64,000 nucleotides of DNA, taken from Streptomyces echinatus. GTDB lineage: Bacteria > Actinomycetota > Actinomycetes > Streptomycetales > Streptomycetaceae. The position numbers were made by a program, and so were the translations under genes. The notes beneath the pieces were generated by a model that saw only the letters and a program-made list of their open reading frames with translations, made no database searches and was not told where the DNA came from. The stretch is taken from positions 1 to 64,000 of the forward strand of contig NZ_JACHJK010000003.1 in NCBI RefSeq assembly GCF_014203595.1, read 5' to 3'. Shown one piece after another: positions 44,027 to 51,931 of the stretch; within the stretch, counting starts at the first letter, position 1; every line of letters starts with the position of its first letter.

Positions 44027-45013
44027 ATGACGACCGTGTCCGCGCGGCTCGGTGCCCCGGTCCGGCACCGCCCGTGGGTGGTGTTCTGCTGCCGGCGCGC
44101 GGCACGGCTGGTCGTCGCGCTCTTCGTGGTCGTCACCGCTTCCTTCGCGATGATCCGGCTGATCCCCGGGGACCCCGTCCGGGCCGCTCTGGGCGTGGAC
44201 GCCCCGCCGGACCTGGTGGCGGCGAAGCGGCGCGAACTCGGTCTGGACCGTGGCCTGCCGGAACAGTACTGGCAGCATCTCCGGCGGCTGGCCCGCGGCG
44301 ACCTCGGGGTCTCGCTGGTGACCGGCGAGCCGGTGGCCGATCTGGTCAGGGCACGCCTGCCGGCCACCCTGCTGCTCGCCGTCCTGGCCTTCGCCTGCGT
44401 ACTCGTCGTCGCCCTCCCAGGGGGGCTGCTCGCCGCGGTGTGGACACGCGGAAGGCGACGTCCACGGGCGGAACTGGCGTTCACCGCCACCACCTCGGTC
44501 CTGGCGGGCGTGCCGGACTTCGTCCTCGCGGCGGGTCTCACCGCGGGACTGGCGGTCGCCCTACCCGTCCTTCCCGTCGCCGGCGACCTCGGTCCTCGGT
44601 CCTATGTGCTGCCCGTACTGGCGCTGGCGCTCGCTCCGACCGCGGTCCTGCTGCGGATCGTGCGGGTGGAGACGCTCAAGGTCCTCGCCGCGGACTATGT
44701 GCGTGCCGCCCGCGCGAAACGACTGCCCGCCCTCCGGCTCCATCTGCGCCATGTGGCACCGAACGCGCTGACCGCGTCGCTCACGTTCGCCGGGAATCTG
44801 TTGCCGGCTCTGATCGCGGGGACCGTACTGGTCGAGAAGGTGTTCGCCTGGCCGGGCATCGGGTCGGCGATGGCGCAGTCGGTGGCCGCGCAGGACTACG
44901 CGGTCGTCGAGGCGTCGGTTCTGGTGCTCGGCTCGTCGGTCCTCGTGGTCAACTTCCTGGTCGATCTGGCCCTCGCGCTGCTCGACCCCCGATCGGTCAT
45001 CCGGAAGACGTGA
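44027..45013 (+). CDS. ABC transporter permease, DppB-type
   Basis: A 328-aa integral membrane protein from ATG 44027 with GAGGAGG upstream. The N-terminal segment (LVVALFVVVTASFAMIRLIPGDP) and following FGxP-like VRAALGVDAP region are typical of DppB/OppB. Further helices are LLAVLAFACVLVVALPGGLL and YVLPVLALALAPTAVLLR, and the EAA-type loop YVRAARAKRLPALRLHLRHV contacts the ATPase. Functions with the downstream fused permease-ATPase. Confidence 0.9.
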   Translation: MTTVSARLGAPVRHRPWVVFCCRRAARLVVALFVVVTASFAMIRLIPGDPVRAALGVDAPPDLVAAKRRELGLDRGLPEQYWQHLRRLARGDLGVSLVTGEPVADLVRARLPATLLLAVLAFACVLVVALPGGLLAAVWTRGRRRPRAELAFTATTSVLAGVPDFVLAAGLTAGLAVALPVLPVAGDLGPRSYVLPVLALALAPTAVLLRIVRVETLKVLAADYVRAARAKRLPALRLHLRHVAPNALTASLTFAGNLLPALIAGTVLVEKVFAWPGIGSAMAQSVAAQDYAVVEASVLVLGSSVLVVNFLVDLALALLDPRSVIRKT

Positions 45014-45017
45014 TCCG

Positions 45018-46961
45018 ATGGCGATGCCCTCCTCTCCCCCGTCCTCGCCGTCTGCCGCCCACGGCCGGTCTCGCGCGTCCCGTTCGGGCTGGGTCACCCC
45101 CATGGGCGTGATCACCCTGGCGATGCTCGGCTCGCTCGCCGTACTGGCCGTAGCCGGGGCTGTGGTGTGGGGGCAGCAGGCCGACCGGCCGGACCCGTCG
45201 GCCGTGCTGCGCGGGCCCACCGCAGGTCATCCGCTCGGCACGGACCGTCTCGGGCGCGACCTGCTCGCCCGGCTGCTCGCGGCGACCTGGCCCTCCCTGC
45301 TGCCGGCCGTCGCGGCCACGCTCCTCGGGGCGGCTGCCGGTATCACGCTCGGCGCACTCACCGCCGTCGTGGGCGGGCGCGCCGCCCGCCTGCTGGGGGC
45401 CCTGATCAACCTTCTGCTGGCCTTTCCCGCGCTCCTCGTCGCGATGTTCTTCGCGGCCCTCTTCGGGGCGGGCGCGGGCGGTGCCGTGTTCGCACTCGCC
45501 GTCGCCTGCGCGCCGGGCTTCGCGCGGATCACGCAGACCCTCGCCGCCCAGGTGGCCGGGACCGACTTCATGGCGGCGGCGCGGGTGCTGGGCCTGCGCC
45601 GCCATCGGCTCCTGCTGCGTCATGTCCTGCCCCACATCGCCGAACCGCTGATGCTCAACACCGCTGTCGCCGCGGGCTCGGCGCTCGTGGCGCTGTCGGG
45701 ACTGAGCTTCCTCGGACTGGGGGTGCAGCCCCCGTCGTACGACTGGGGGCTCATGCTGAGCCAGGGGCTGGACCGCATCTATACCGAACCGCTGCCCGCC
45801 GTGGCGCCCGGCATCGCCATCGTCTACGCCACCGTCGCGTTCCAGCTGCTCGGCGAGATGCTGGCCGGAGCCGCCGTACGGCAGGCCCGCCCGCGTCCGG
45901 AGGAAGAGCCGGTGGCTCACGCGGCGCGCGCCGACCGCCCGGCGTCTACGGATCACGTGCTGGAGGTGGAGGATCTGCGGGTCGTCCTTCCCACTGCGGA
46001 CGGGGTGGTCCGGCCCGTCCGCGGTGTCACCCTCACCCTGCGGCGTGGTGAGTTGGTCGGCCTGGTCGGCGAGTCCGGCTCCGGCAAGTCGCTGGCGGCG
46101 CTCGCCGTCGCCGACCTCCTGCCGGACGACGCCCGCGTGACGTGGACCACCCACCGGTTCCTCGGCGCGGACGCCGAGTCGTTGACCCGCGAGCAGCGAC
46201 GCAGGCAGCTGGCGACGGGAATGGCGTTGATCTTCCAGAATCCGGCCTCGGCCTTCAACCCGTCGCTGCGCCTCGGCAGGCAGATGACGGAGGCCGTGCG
46301 CGCACACCGTGGCACCCCTCGTGCCGAGGCCGTCGAGCAGGCGCTGGCCCAGCTTCAGCGGGTCGGGCTGCCCGCCGGACGCCGGTTGCTCCGGTCCCGT
46401 CCCTTCCAGCTCTCCGGCGGTCAGCGCCAGCGGGTGGCGATCGCCGCGGCTTCGATGATGCGACCCGACCTCATCATCGCGGACGAACCGACGACGGCAC
46501 TGGACGTCACCGTGCAGCGGCAGATCATGGATCTGCTCCGCCGGGTCCGACGCGAGGACGCCACGGCGATCCTGTTCATCAGCCACGACATCGCCCTGGT
46601 GGCCGACGCCTGTGACCGGGTTCTGGTCATGTACGGGGGAACGATCGTGGAGAACCTTCCCGCCCGTGAACTGGCGGCCGGGGCACGGCATCCGTACACG
46701 CGGATGCTCGTCGCGTCGGTCCCGGACCTGGCCGCGGACCGTGACCCTCCCCCGCTCACCATCGAGGGAGGACCGCCCGATCCGTGCGGAACGGCCCCGG
46801 GCTGCCCGTTCCATGACCGCTGTCCGCATCGGCTGGACCGGTGCGCGGTGGACAGCCCGGTGTTGTCACCGCTTCGCCCGGAGCACGAGGTCGCCTGCTG
46901 GCGGCCGCTGCCCGCGGCACCGTTGGGCGGAGCGCGCGAGACCGAAGAGGTGGAGAAGTGA
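45018..46961 (+). CDS. fused ABC permease (DppC) and ATPase (DppD)
   Basis: A 647-aa protein that joins two subunits usually made separately. Residues 1-300 are a DppC-type permease: VITLAMLGSLAVLAVAGAVV, GTDRLGRDLLARLLAATW, and the EAA loop FMAAARVLGLRRHRLLLRHV. After a charged linker (QARPRPEEEPVAHA) residues 315-640 are a DppD-type ATPase with Walker A GESGSGKS, signature LSGGQRQRV, Walker B LIIADEPTTALD and the C-terminal oligopeptide-type CPFHDRCPHR. The frame is continuous, so fusion is real. It overlaps the next gene by 4 bp (GTGA). Confidence 0.9.
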   Translation: MAMPSSPPSSPSAAHGRSRASRSGWVTPMGVITLAMLGSLAVLAVAGAVVWGQQADRPDPSAVLRGPTAGHPLGTDRLGRDLLARLLAATWPSLLPAVAATLLGAAAGITLGALTAVVGGRAARLLGALINLLLAFPALLVAMFFAALFGAGAGGAVFALAVACAPGFARITQTLAAQVAGTDFMAAARVLGLRRHRLLLRHVLPHIAEPLMLNTAVAAGSALVALSGLSFLGLGVQPPSYDWGLMLSQGLDRIYTEPLPAVAPGIAIVYATVAFQLLGEMLAGAAVRQARPRPEEEPVAHAARADRPASTDHVLEVEDLRVVLPTADGVVRPVRGVTLTLRRGELVGLVGESGSGKSLAALAVADLLPDDARVTWTTHRFLGADAESLTREQRRRQLATGMALIFQNPASAFNPSLRLGRQMTEAVRAHRGTPRAEAVEQALAQLQRVGLPAGRRLLRSRPFQLSGGQRQRVAIAAASMMRPDLIIADEPTTALDVTVQRQIMDLLRRVRREDATAILFISHDIALVADACDRVLVMYGGTIVENLPARELAAGARHPYTRMLVASVPDLAADRDPPPLTIEGGPPDPCGTAPGCPFHDRCPHRLDRCAVDSPVLSPLRPEHEVACWRPLPAAPLGGARETEEVEK

Positions 46962-48019
46962 GCGGAGGGGGAGGGCTGACGCTCTACGAGGTCACGGTCC
47001 GCCACCAGGGGCCGTTCGGGCCGATCACGGCGGTGGACGGAGTGTCACTGGAGGTTCCCCGGGGCACGACGGTCGGCCTGGTCGGCGAGTCCGGGTCGGG
47101 AAAGTCCACTCTGGCACGCGCGATCGTCGGGCTGGATCCCCCGTGTTCAGGGCGGATCGCCGTCGGAGGGCGGGAGTACGGTGGGCGCCGCGAGGCCGAC
47201 CGGCGCCGACTGGGGCAACAGGTGCAACTGGTGTTCCAGGACCCGGACACGGCATTGGACCCGCGTATGACGGTCCGGCAGTCGATCGCCGAAGCGGCCG
47301 GGGCCTTCGTCCGGCTGGACCGCCGCGGCCGCGAACAGCGCGTCGGCGAGCTGCTGGAACTGGTCGGTCTCGACGCCGGCTGCGCCGGCCGGCTGCCCCG
47401 GCAGCTGTCGGGCGGCCAGCGCCAACGCGTCGCGGTCGCCCGCGCGGTCGCCGTCGGTCCGGCGGTGCTCATCGCCGACGAGGTCACCTCGGCTCTCGAC
47501 GTGTCGGTCAGGGCGGCGTTGCTCGCCATGCTCCGGGACCTGCAGCGGCGCATGGGCTTCGCCATGCTCTTCATCAGCCATGACCTCGCCGCCGTCCGTC
47601 AGGTGGCGGACGCCGTCGCCGTGATGTACCTCGGTCGGATCGTCGAGGCGGCCTCCACCGAGAGCCTGCTGCGCGGCCCACGGCATCCCTACACCCGAAC
47701 GCTGCTGTCCGCCGTGCCGAGTCTGCACGCCGGGAGACGCCCGGCCGAAGAACCCCTTCTCGCCGGTGAGGTGCCCGACCCCGCGTCGCCGCCGACCGGA
47801 TGCCGCTTCCATCCGCGCTGCCCCGTCGGACCGGCCCGACATGCCGGACGGGACGTCTGCGCCGTACGGGATCCGCAGCGGGACGCGGCCGGCAAGCCGC
47901 ATCGCGCCGCCTGCCACTTCCCGTACCGTGCCGACGACCGCCCACCCCAGGCCCGTCGCGTTCCCCCGGACGACGACGGTGACCGCACCCCGCGAACGCC
48001 CGGGGACCTGCCGTCATGA
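46958..48019 (+). CDS. ABC transporter ATPase, DppF-type
   Basis: A 353-aa ATPase from GTG 46958, overlapping the upstream stop. Walker A GESGSGKST, Q-loop LVFQDPDTALDPRMTV, signature LSGGQRQRV, Walker B LIADEVTSALDVSV (with VTS where EPTS is usual), switch His in FISHDLA. The C-terminal extension (CRFHPRCPVG) is standard for oligopeptide transporters. It pairs with the ATPase half of the upstream fusion. A Pro/Arg/Asp-rich tail precedes an ATGA overlap with the FAD enzyme gene. Confidence 0.9.
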   Translation: MSGGGGLTLYEVTVRHQGPFGPITAVDGVSLEVPRGTTVGLVGESGSGKSTLARAIVGLDPPCSGRIAVGGREYGGRREADRRRLGQQVQLVFQDPDTALDPRMTVRQSIAEAAGAFVRLDRRGREQRVGELLELVGLDAGCAGRLPRQLSGGQRQRVAVARAVAVGPAVLIADEVTSALDVSVRAALLAMLRDLQRRMGFAMLFISHDLAAVRQVADAVAVMYLGRIVEAASTESLLRGPRHPYTRTLLSAVPSLHAGRRPAEEPLLAGEVPDPASPPTGCRFHPRCPVGPARHAGRDVCAVRDPQRDAAGKPHRAACHFPYRADDRPPQARRVPPDDDGDRTPRTPGDLPS

Positions 48020-49365
48020 CGGCCGGGCAAGCGGACACGCCTCCGTCCGGCGCCGACGCGGTCGTTGTGGGGGCCGGTGTGATCGGTGCCGCGGTGGCAC
48101 TGGAACTGGCGCGCACCGGCCGGCGCGTCGTGGTCGTCGACAAGTCCTCCGGCGTCGGCCACGGCTCCACCAGCGCATCGAGCGCGATCATCCGTTTCAA
48201 CTACTCGACCTGGGACGGTGTCGCCACCGCGTGGGAATCCGGGCACTGCTGGGCACGGTGGGCGGAGCACCTGGGCACCGTGCGCGGCCCTGGTCTGGCG
48301 GCCTTCCGGCGGACCGGTGCGGTACTCCTCGACGCACCGGGCTCCGGGACGGCGGAGGCCGTCGCGCTGTTCGAACGTGCCGGTGTGCCGTACGAGCGCT
48401 GGGACGCCGCGACGCTGCGCCGCCGGATCCCGGGTATCGACACGGGACGCTACGGGCCTCCCAGGTCCCTGCTCGACGACGCCTTCTTCTCCGGCCCGGA
48501 AGGAGAGCTCGGCGCGCTGTTCACCCCCGACGCGGGGTTCGTCGACGACCCCCGGCTCGCGGCACAGAATCTCGCGGACGCGGCGGCCCGCATCGGGGTG
48601 CGCTTCCTCTTCCGGCGCGCCGTCGTCGGTGTGCTGCGCGGCGGGGACCGTGTGGCGGGCGTCCGGCTCGCCGACGGCACCACGATCACGGCGCCGGTGG
48701 TGGTCAACGCCGCCGGCCCCTGGTCGGGCGGGTTCAACCGGACGGCCGGGGTCGGGGCCGAGTTCACCGTCGGAGTGCGCCCGCTGCGCCAGGAGGTCCA
48801 TCAGGTGGCCGCGCCGGACCACCGGGCCGATGCGGCGGCGCCGGAGGTGTACGCCGCCGGTATTCCGGTCGTGGCCGATGTCGACCTCGGGACCTACCTG
48901 CGCCCCGGCGGCGGACATCTCCTGGTCGGCAGCACGGAGCCCGCCTGTGATCCCAAGGAGTGGCTCGACGATCCCGACCTGTGCAACCCGCACCCGACGC
49001 CCTCCCGCTTCGACACCCAGGTGACCAGAGCCGCACGCCGGTTCCCGCTCCTGCGCGTCCCGAACCGGCCGACCGGCATCGCCGGGGTCTACGACGCCGC
49101 CGACGACTGGTCCCCAATCTACGACCGCACCGATCTGGCCGGCTTCTACGTAGCCATGGGAACGAGCGGCAACCAGTTCAAGAACGCTCCGCTGGCAGGT
49201 CGGTTCCTGGCAGCCCTGGTCGACCACGTCGAGGCCGGCCACGACCACGACCGTGATCCGCTGCGGTACACGGGCGCACACACCGGCGTGGTCATCGACG
49301 TAGGTGCGTTCTCCCGTAAACGGCCCATGGCCGAGGGCGCCGCCTCCCGGACCGTCATGGGCTGA
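48016..49365 (+). CDS. FAD-dependent oxidoreductase (DAO / amine or sarcosine oxidase-like)
   Basis: A 449-aa enzyme from ATG 48016, overlapping the transporter ATPase by 4 bp. The FAD dinucleotide motif is VVVGAGVIGAAVALELARTG with VVVVDKSSG after it; the STSASSAIIRF segment corresponds to the DAO flavin-contact block. VVNAAGPWSGG and the C-terminal GFYVAMGTSGNQFKNAP complete the family pattern. It should oxidise an amine or amino-acid-like substrate. Translational coupling to a peptide transporter suggests it acts on the transported compound or provides a building block. Confidence 0.85.
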   Translation: MTAGQADTPPSGADAVVVGAGVIGAAVALELARTGRRVVVVDKSSGVGHGSTSASSAIIRFNYSTWDGVATAWESGHCWARWAEHLGTVRGPGLAAFRRTGAVLLDAPGSGTAEAVALFERAGVPYERWDAATLRRRIPGIDTGRYGPPRSLLDDAFFSGPEGELGALFTPDAGFVDDPRLAAQNLADAAARIGVRFLFRRAVVGVLRGGDRVAGVRLADGTTITAPVVVNAAGPWSGGFNRTAGVGAEFTVGVRPLRQEVHQVAAPDHRADAAAPEVYAAGIPVVADVDLGTYLRPGGGHLLVGSTEPACDPKEWLDDPDLCNPHPTPSRFDTQVTRAARRFPLLRVPNRPTGIAGVYDAADDWSPIYDRTDLAGFYVAMGTSGNQFKNAPLAGRFLAALVDHVEAGHDHDRDPLRYTGAHTGVVIDVGAFSRKRPMAEGAASRTVMG

Positions 49366-49414
49366 CGGCCGGGGCCCAGGCCGGCGGTCGGTGCTCGCGC
49401 CCCTGCCGCGGCCC

Positions 49415-49444
49415 GGGCCGGTGCCGTGCCGACGGCACCGGCCC
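49415..49444. terminator. bidirectional terminator hairpin
   Basis: A perfect 12-bp stem (GGGCCGGTGCCG, 49415-49426; complement 49433-49444) with a 6-nt loop lies between the convergent FAD-enzyme gene and the 62-aa protein gene. Its position suits termination from both sides. Confidence 0.8.
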
Positions 49445-49462
49445 CAGGCGACCGGCGGAAGG

Positions 49463-49651
49463 CTAACGTCGGCCGCGTGCCGGTGCCGGACCGAGCTTGG
49501 AACTCAGCACCGACAGGAAGGTCGGGAGCCTGTCCACCATGGCTGCGGGGACCGGGGTGATCTGGACGGTGTCCCGTACCAGGTCCTGCACGACGAGCTT
49601 GTAGGTGCCGTCCTCCTGGACGAGTTCGGCGGCGTAGAGCAGTGTTTCCAC
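49463..49651 (-). CDS. 62-aa small NRPS-cluster protein (copy 2 of the small family)
   Basis: From GTG 49651 behind AAGGA: METLLYAAELVQEDG, then TYKLVVQDLVRDTVQITPVP, AAMVDRLPTFLSVLSSKLG and an Arg-rich tail. It matches the 63-aa thioesterase-coupled protein in length, tail and the AEL / YKLVV-D / TV / LP / LS pattern. Last gene of the minus-strand unit NRPS-MbtH-P450-SRPBCC. Presence of two copies in one cluster suggests a cluster-specific role. No known domain. Confidence 0.72.
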   Translation of the reverse strand: METLLYAAELVQEDGTYKLVVQDLVRDTVQITPVPAAMVDRLPTFLSVLSSKLGPAPARGRR

Positions 49652-49682
49652 CAGAGGTCCTTCGGTTGTGTCGTACGACGGC

Positions 49683-50423
49683 TCAGGCGCCGTTGAGCCA
49701 GGCGTTCCACGCCTTGGTCGCCTGCTGTTCGTCGGTGTCCTCGGCGAACAGGTGGTGGCCCAGCCAGATCGGCCAGTTCCAGGAGCTGCCGTTGAAGAAC
49801 CGGTACAGCGCGTCCGGGCCACGCAGGCCGACGAAGTCGGGGCTCAGCCAGTCCACGACCACCTCCGTGCCGCCGTCCGTACCCGGGAGGTCGAGCGACA
49901 GCCGGTCGCCGACGGCCGCGTCGTCGGCGAGGCCGAGGCGCCGGCGCAGCGCGGCGAAGTCGGCCGGGTCGTCGGTGCACTCGGCGCGCGCGGCCTTGAC
50001 GTAGACGGCGGGGCGGCCGGCGAAGTGCCTCAGGTACTCGGGGAGCGAGTGCTGGTAGAAGTCGACGTGCTTCTCGGCCGCGTCCGCCTTGGTGTCCCAG
50101 TTCCAGGTGTCGTCGACGACGCCCGTGTGCACCCAGTGGATTCCCATCCGCAGGTGGCTCGTGCCGTCGGCGGCCGGCTCGATGTGGTAGGTGAGCGTGT
50201 TGGAGAACCCGCCGTCCTGGGTCGCCCGGACCGCGAAGCGGTGCGGAGGCTCCCACGCCACGACGGTGCTGTCGCCGCGCGTGGCCTTTCCGCCGACGCG
50301 CGGCTCGACCTCCATCGGGTACAGCCAGCCGAGGTTGCCGGCGCCGGTGGCGACCGCGTCCCAGACCTGTTCGGGTGTGGCGGGCAGGTCCTGTTCCCGG
50401 CGGACCTCGAGCTCTCGGGCCAT
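49683..50423 (-). CDS. SRPBCC (START-like) protein of the NRPS cluster
   Basis: A 246-aa protein; ATG 50423 is preferred over the GTG at 50429 because GGAG is then 8 nt away. It begins ARELEVRREQDLPATPEQVW (first strand and helix of AHSA1/SRPBCC folds) and continues with TVVAWEPPHRFAVRA, NTLTYHIEPAADGTSHLRMG, then helix DFYQHSLPEYLRHFAG. About 90 extra C-terminal residues (LDLPGTDGGTEVVVDWLSPD, RFFNGSSWNWPIW) form a second small domain. SRPBCC folds bind hydrophobic ligands and can act as cyclases or carriers; here a tailoring or binding role on the peptide is inferred. Confidence 0.78.
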   Translation of the reverse strand: MARELEVRREQDLPATPEQVWDAVATGAGNLGWLYPMEVEPRVGGKATRGDSTVVAWEPPHRFAVRATQDGGFSNTLTYHIEPAADGTSHLRMGIHWVHTGVVDDTWNWDTKADAAEKHVDFYQHSLPEYLRHFAGRPAVYVKAARAECTDDPADFAALRRRLGLADDAAVGDRLSLDLPGTDGGTEVVVDWLSPDFVGLRGPDALYRFFNGSSWNWPIWLGHHLFAEDTDEQQATKAWNAWLNGA

Positions 50424-50453
50424 GGTCACTTCTCCTTCGTCGTCGTTCGTGGG

Positions 50454-51701
50454 TCAGTAGGTGAGCGGAAGCGCGGTGAGCCGCCGTTGCAGCGGGTTGG
50501 GCCGCCAGTCCAGGACCGCCCCGTCGGCCAGTCGCAGGTGTGGGAGCCTGCGGACCAGCGTGCCGACGGCCACCTCGGCCTGGAGCTTGGCCAGCGGGCC
50601 GCCGAGGCAGAAGTGCGGGCCGTTGCCGAAACTGAGGTGCCGGTTGCCGGGGCGGCCCAGGTCGAGCCGGTCGGGGTCCTCGAAGCGCTCGGGGTCACGG
50701 TTGGTCGCCGCGAGGAACAGATACACCAGCTCGCCCTCGCGCAGCGTCCGCCCGTCGATCTCTACGTCCTCGGCCACGACCCGGACGATCGCCTGCGTCG
50801 GCGTGTCGTAGCGGGCGAGTTCCTCGACGGCGGGTCGGATCAGCGCCGGGTCGGCGCGCAGCCGGGCCAGTTGGCCGGGGTGGCGCAGCAGGGCGAGCAT
50901 GCCGTTGCCGACCAGCTGGGTGGTGGTCTCGTCGCCCGCTGTGATCAGGACGAAGCAGGTGGACAGCAGCTCGGAGTCGGTGAGGCGGTCGTCCTGAGCC
51001 TGGGTGGCGACCAGGGCGCTGATGAGGTCGTCGCCGGGGTCGGCCCGGCGGCGGCGGACGAGCCGGGCGAGGTACTCCTCGTACTGCTCGATCGCCGCCT
51101 CGGACTTGTCGATGTCCTCGCTCAGCCGGCCGAAGCGGTGGAACCAGGTCTTGACCTGCGGAAGGTCCTCGGGCGGGATGCCGAAGAGCTCGCAGACGAC
51201 GGACAGCGGCAGCGGGGAGGCGACCGCCTCGATGAGGTCCATGGCCGGTCCGGCGGCGACCGCTTCGTCGATGAGCCGGTCGACGATCCGCTGGATGCCC
51301 TGGCGCAGGGCTTCGACGCGTCGGGCGGTGAAAGCCCGGTTGGCCAGCTTGCGCAGCCGGGCGTGGTCCGGCGGGTCGGTGTTGCTCATCACCCGGCCGA
51401 GCCGGTCGGTGAGCCGGCTGAAGGCCTTGAGGTCGCCGCCGAGCGCACTGTAGGCGCGGGTCATCCGGTCCCGGTCGCTGGAGAGCCGCAGGTCGCTCAG
51501 GGCCGCCTCGACGTCGGCGTACCGGGTGAGGTACCAGATGCCCTGGGCGCTGCGGTGGACCGGGTCCTCGCGGCGCATGCGGGCGTAGAACGGGTACGGG
51601 TCGCGGCGGGCCTCGGGCGTGAGCAGGGCCGCGGCGAGGTCGTCGGACCGGGCGAGGCCCGCGCTGCCGCGGGCCTCGTCGGTGGTGTCGGTCAGGTTCA
51701 C
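50454..51701 (-). CDS. cytochrome P450 of the NRPS cluster
   Basis: A 415-aa bacterial P450 from GTG 51701, 11 bp after the MbtH stop; a weak ribosome binding site leaves the exact start open. I-helix oxygen-activation motif is LITAGDETTTQ, the ExxR pair lies in VEELARYD, and the heme loop is FGNGPHFCLGG with the Cys ligand. Like other NRPS P450s it may hydroxylate a carrier-bound amino acid or cross-link aromatic residues of the peptide, which would suit the predicted Phe/Tyr-type residues. Confidence 0.9.
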   Translation of the reverse strand: MNLTDTTDEARGSAGLARSDDLAAALLTPEARRDPYPFYARMRREDPVHRSAQGIWYLTRYADVEAALSDLRLSSDRDRMTRAYSALGGDLKAFSRLTDRLGRVMSNTDPPDHARLRKLANRAFTARRVEALRQGIQRIVDRLIDEAVAAGPAMDLIEAVASPLPLSVVCELFGIPPEDLPQVKTWFHRFGRLSEDIDKSEAAIEQYEEYLARLVRRRRADPGDDLISALVATQAQDDRLTDSELLSTCFVLITAGDETTTQLVGNGMLALLRHPGQLARLRADPALIRPAVEELARYDTPTQAIVRVVAEDVEIDGRTLREGELVYLFLAATNRDPERFEDPDRLDLGRPGNRHLSFGNGPHFCLGGPLAKLQAEVAVGTLVRRLPHLRLADGAVLDWRPNPLQRRLTALPLTY

Positions 51702-51712
51702 TGCGAGCCGCG

Positions 51713-51928
51713 CTACTGCTGGGCGTTCATGGCGTCGGCGAGGCTCTTGGGCCGCATGTCGGTCCAGGACCGCTCGATGTACTCCAGGCAGGCGGCGTGG
51801 GTGTCGGGTCCGTGGGCGACGCTCCAGCCGTCGGGGACGTCCGCGAACTGCGGCCACAGCGAGTGCTGGTTCTCGTCGTTGACGAGCACCAGGAAGGTGC
51901 CGTCCTGGTCCTCGAACGGGTTGGTCAT
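51713..51928 (-). CDS. MbtH-like protein
   Basis: A 71-aa MbtH protein: [34 protein letters not shown] and the hallmark [10 protein letters not shown] with its Trp residues. MbtH proteins bind adenylation domains and are needed for their folding or activity. It starts 3 bp after the NRPS stop codon, so it is co-transcribed and probably serves the aromatic-activating modules. Confidence 0.96.
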   Translation of the reverse strand: MTNPFEDQDGTFLVLVNDENQHSLWPQFADVPDGWSVAHGPDTHAACLEYIERSWTDMRPKSLADAMNAQQ

Positions 51929-51931
51929 GGG

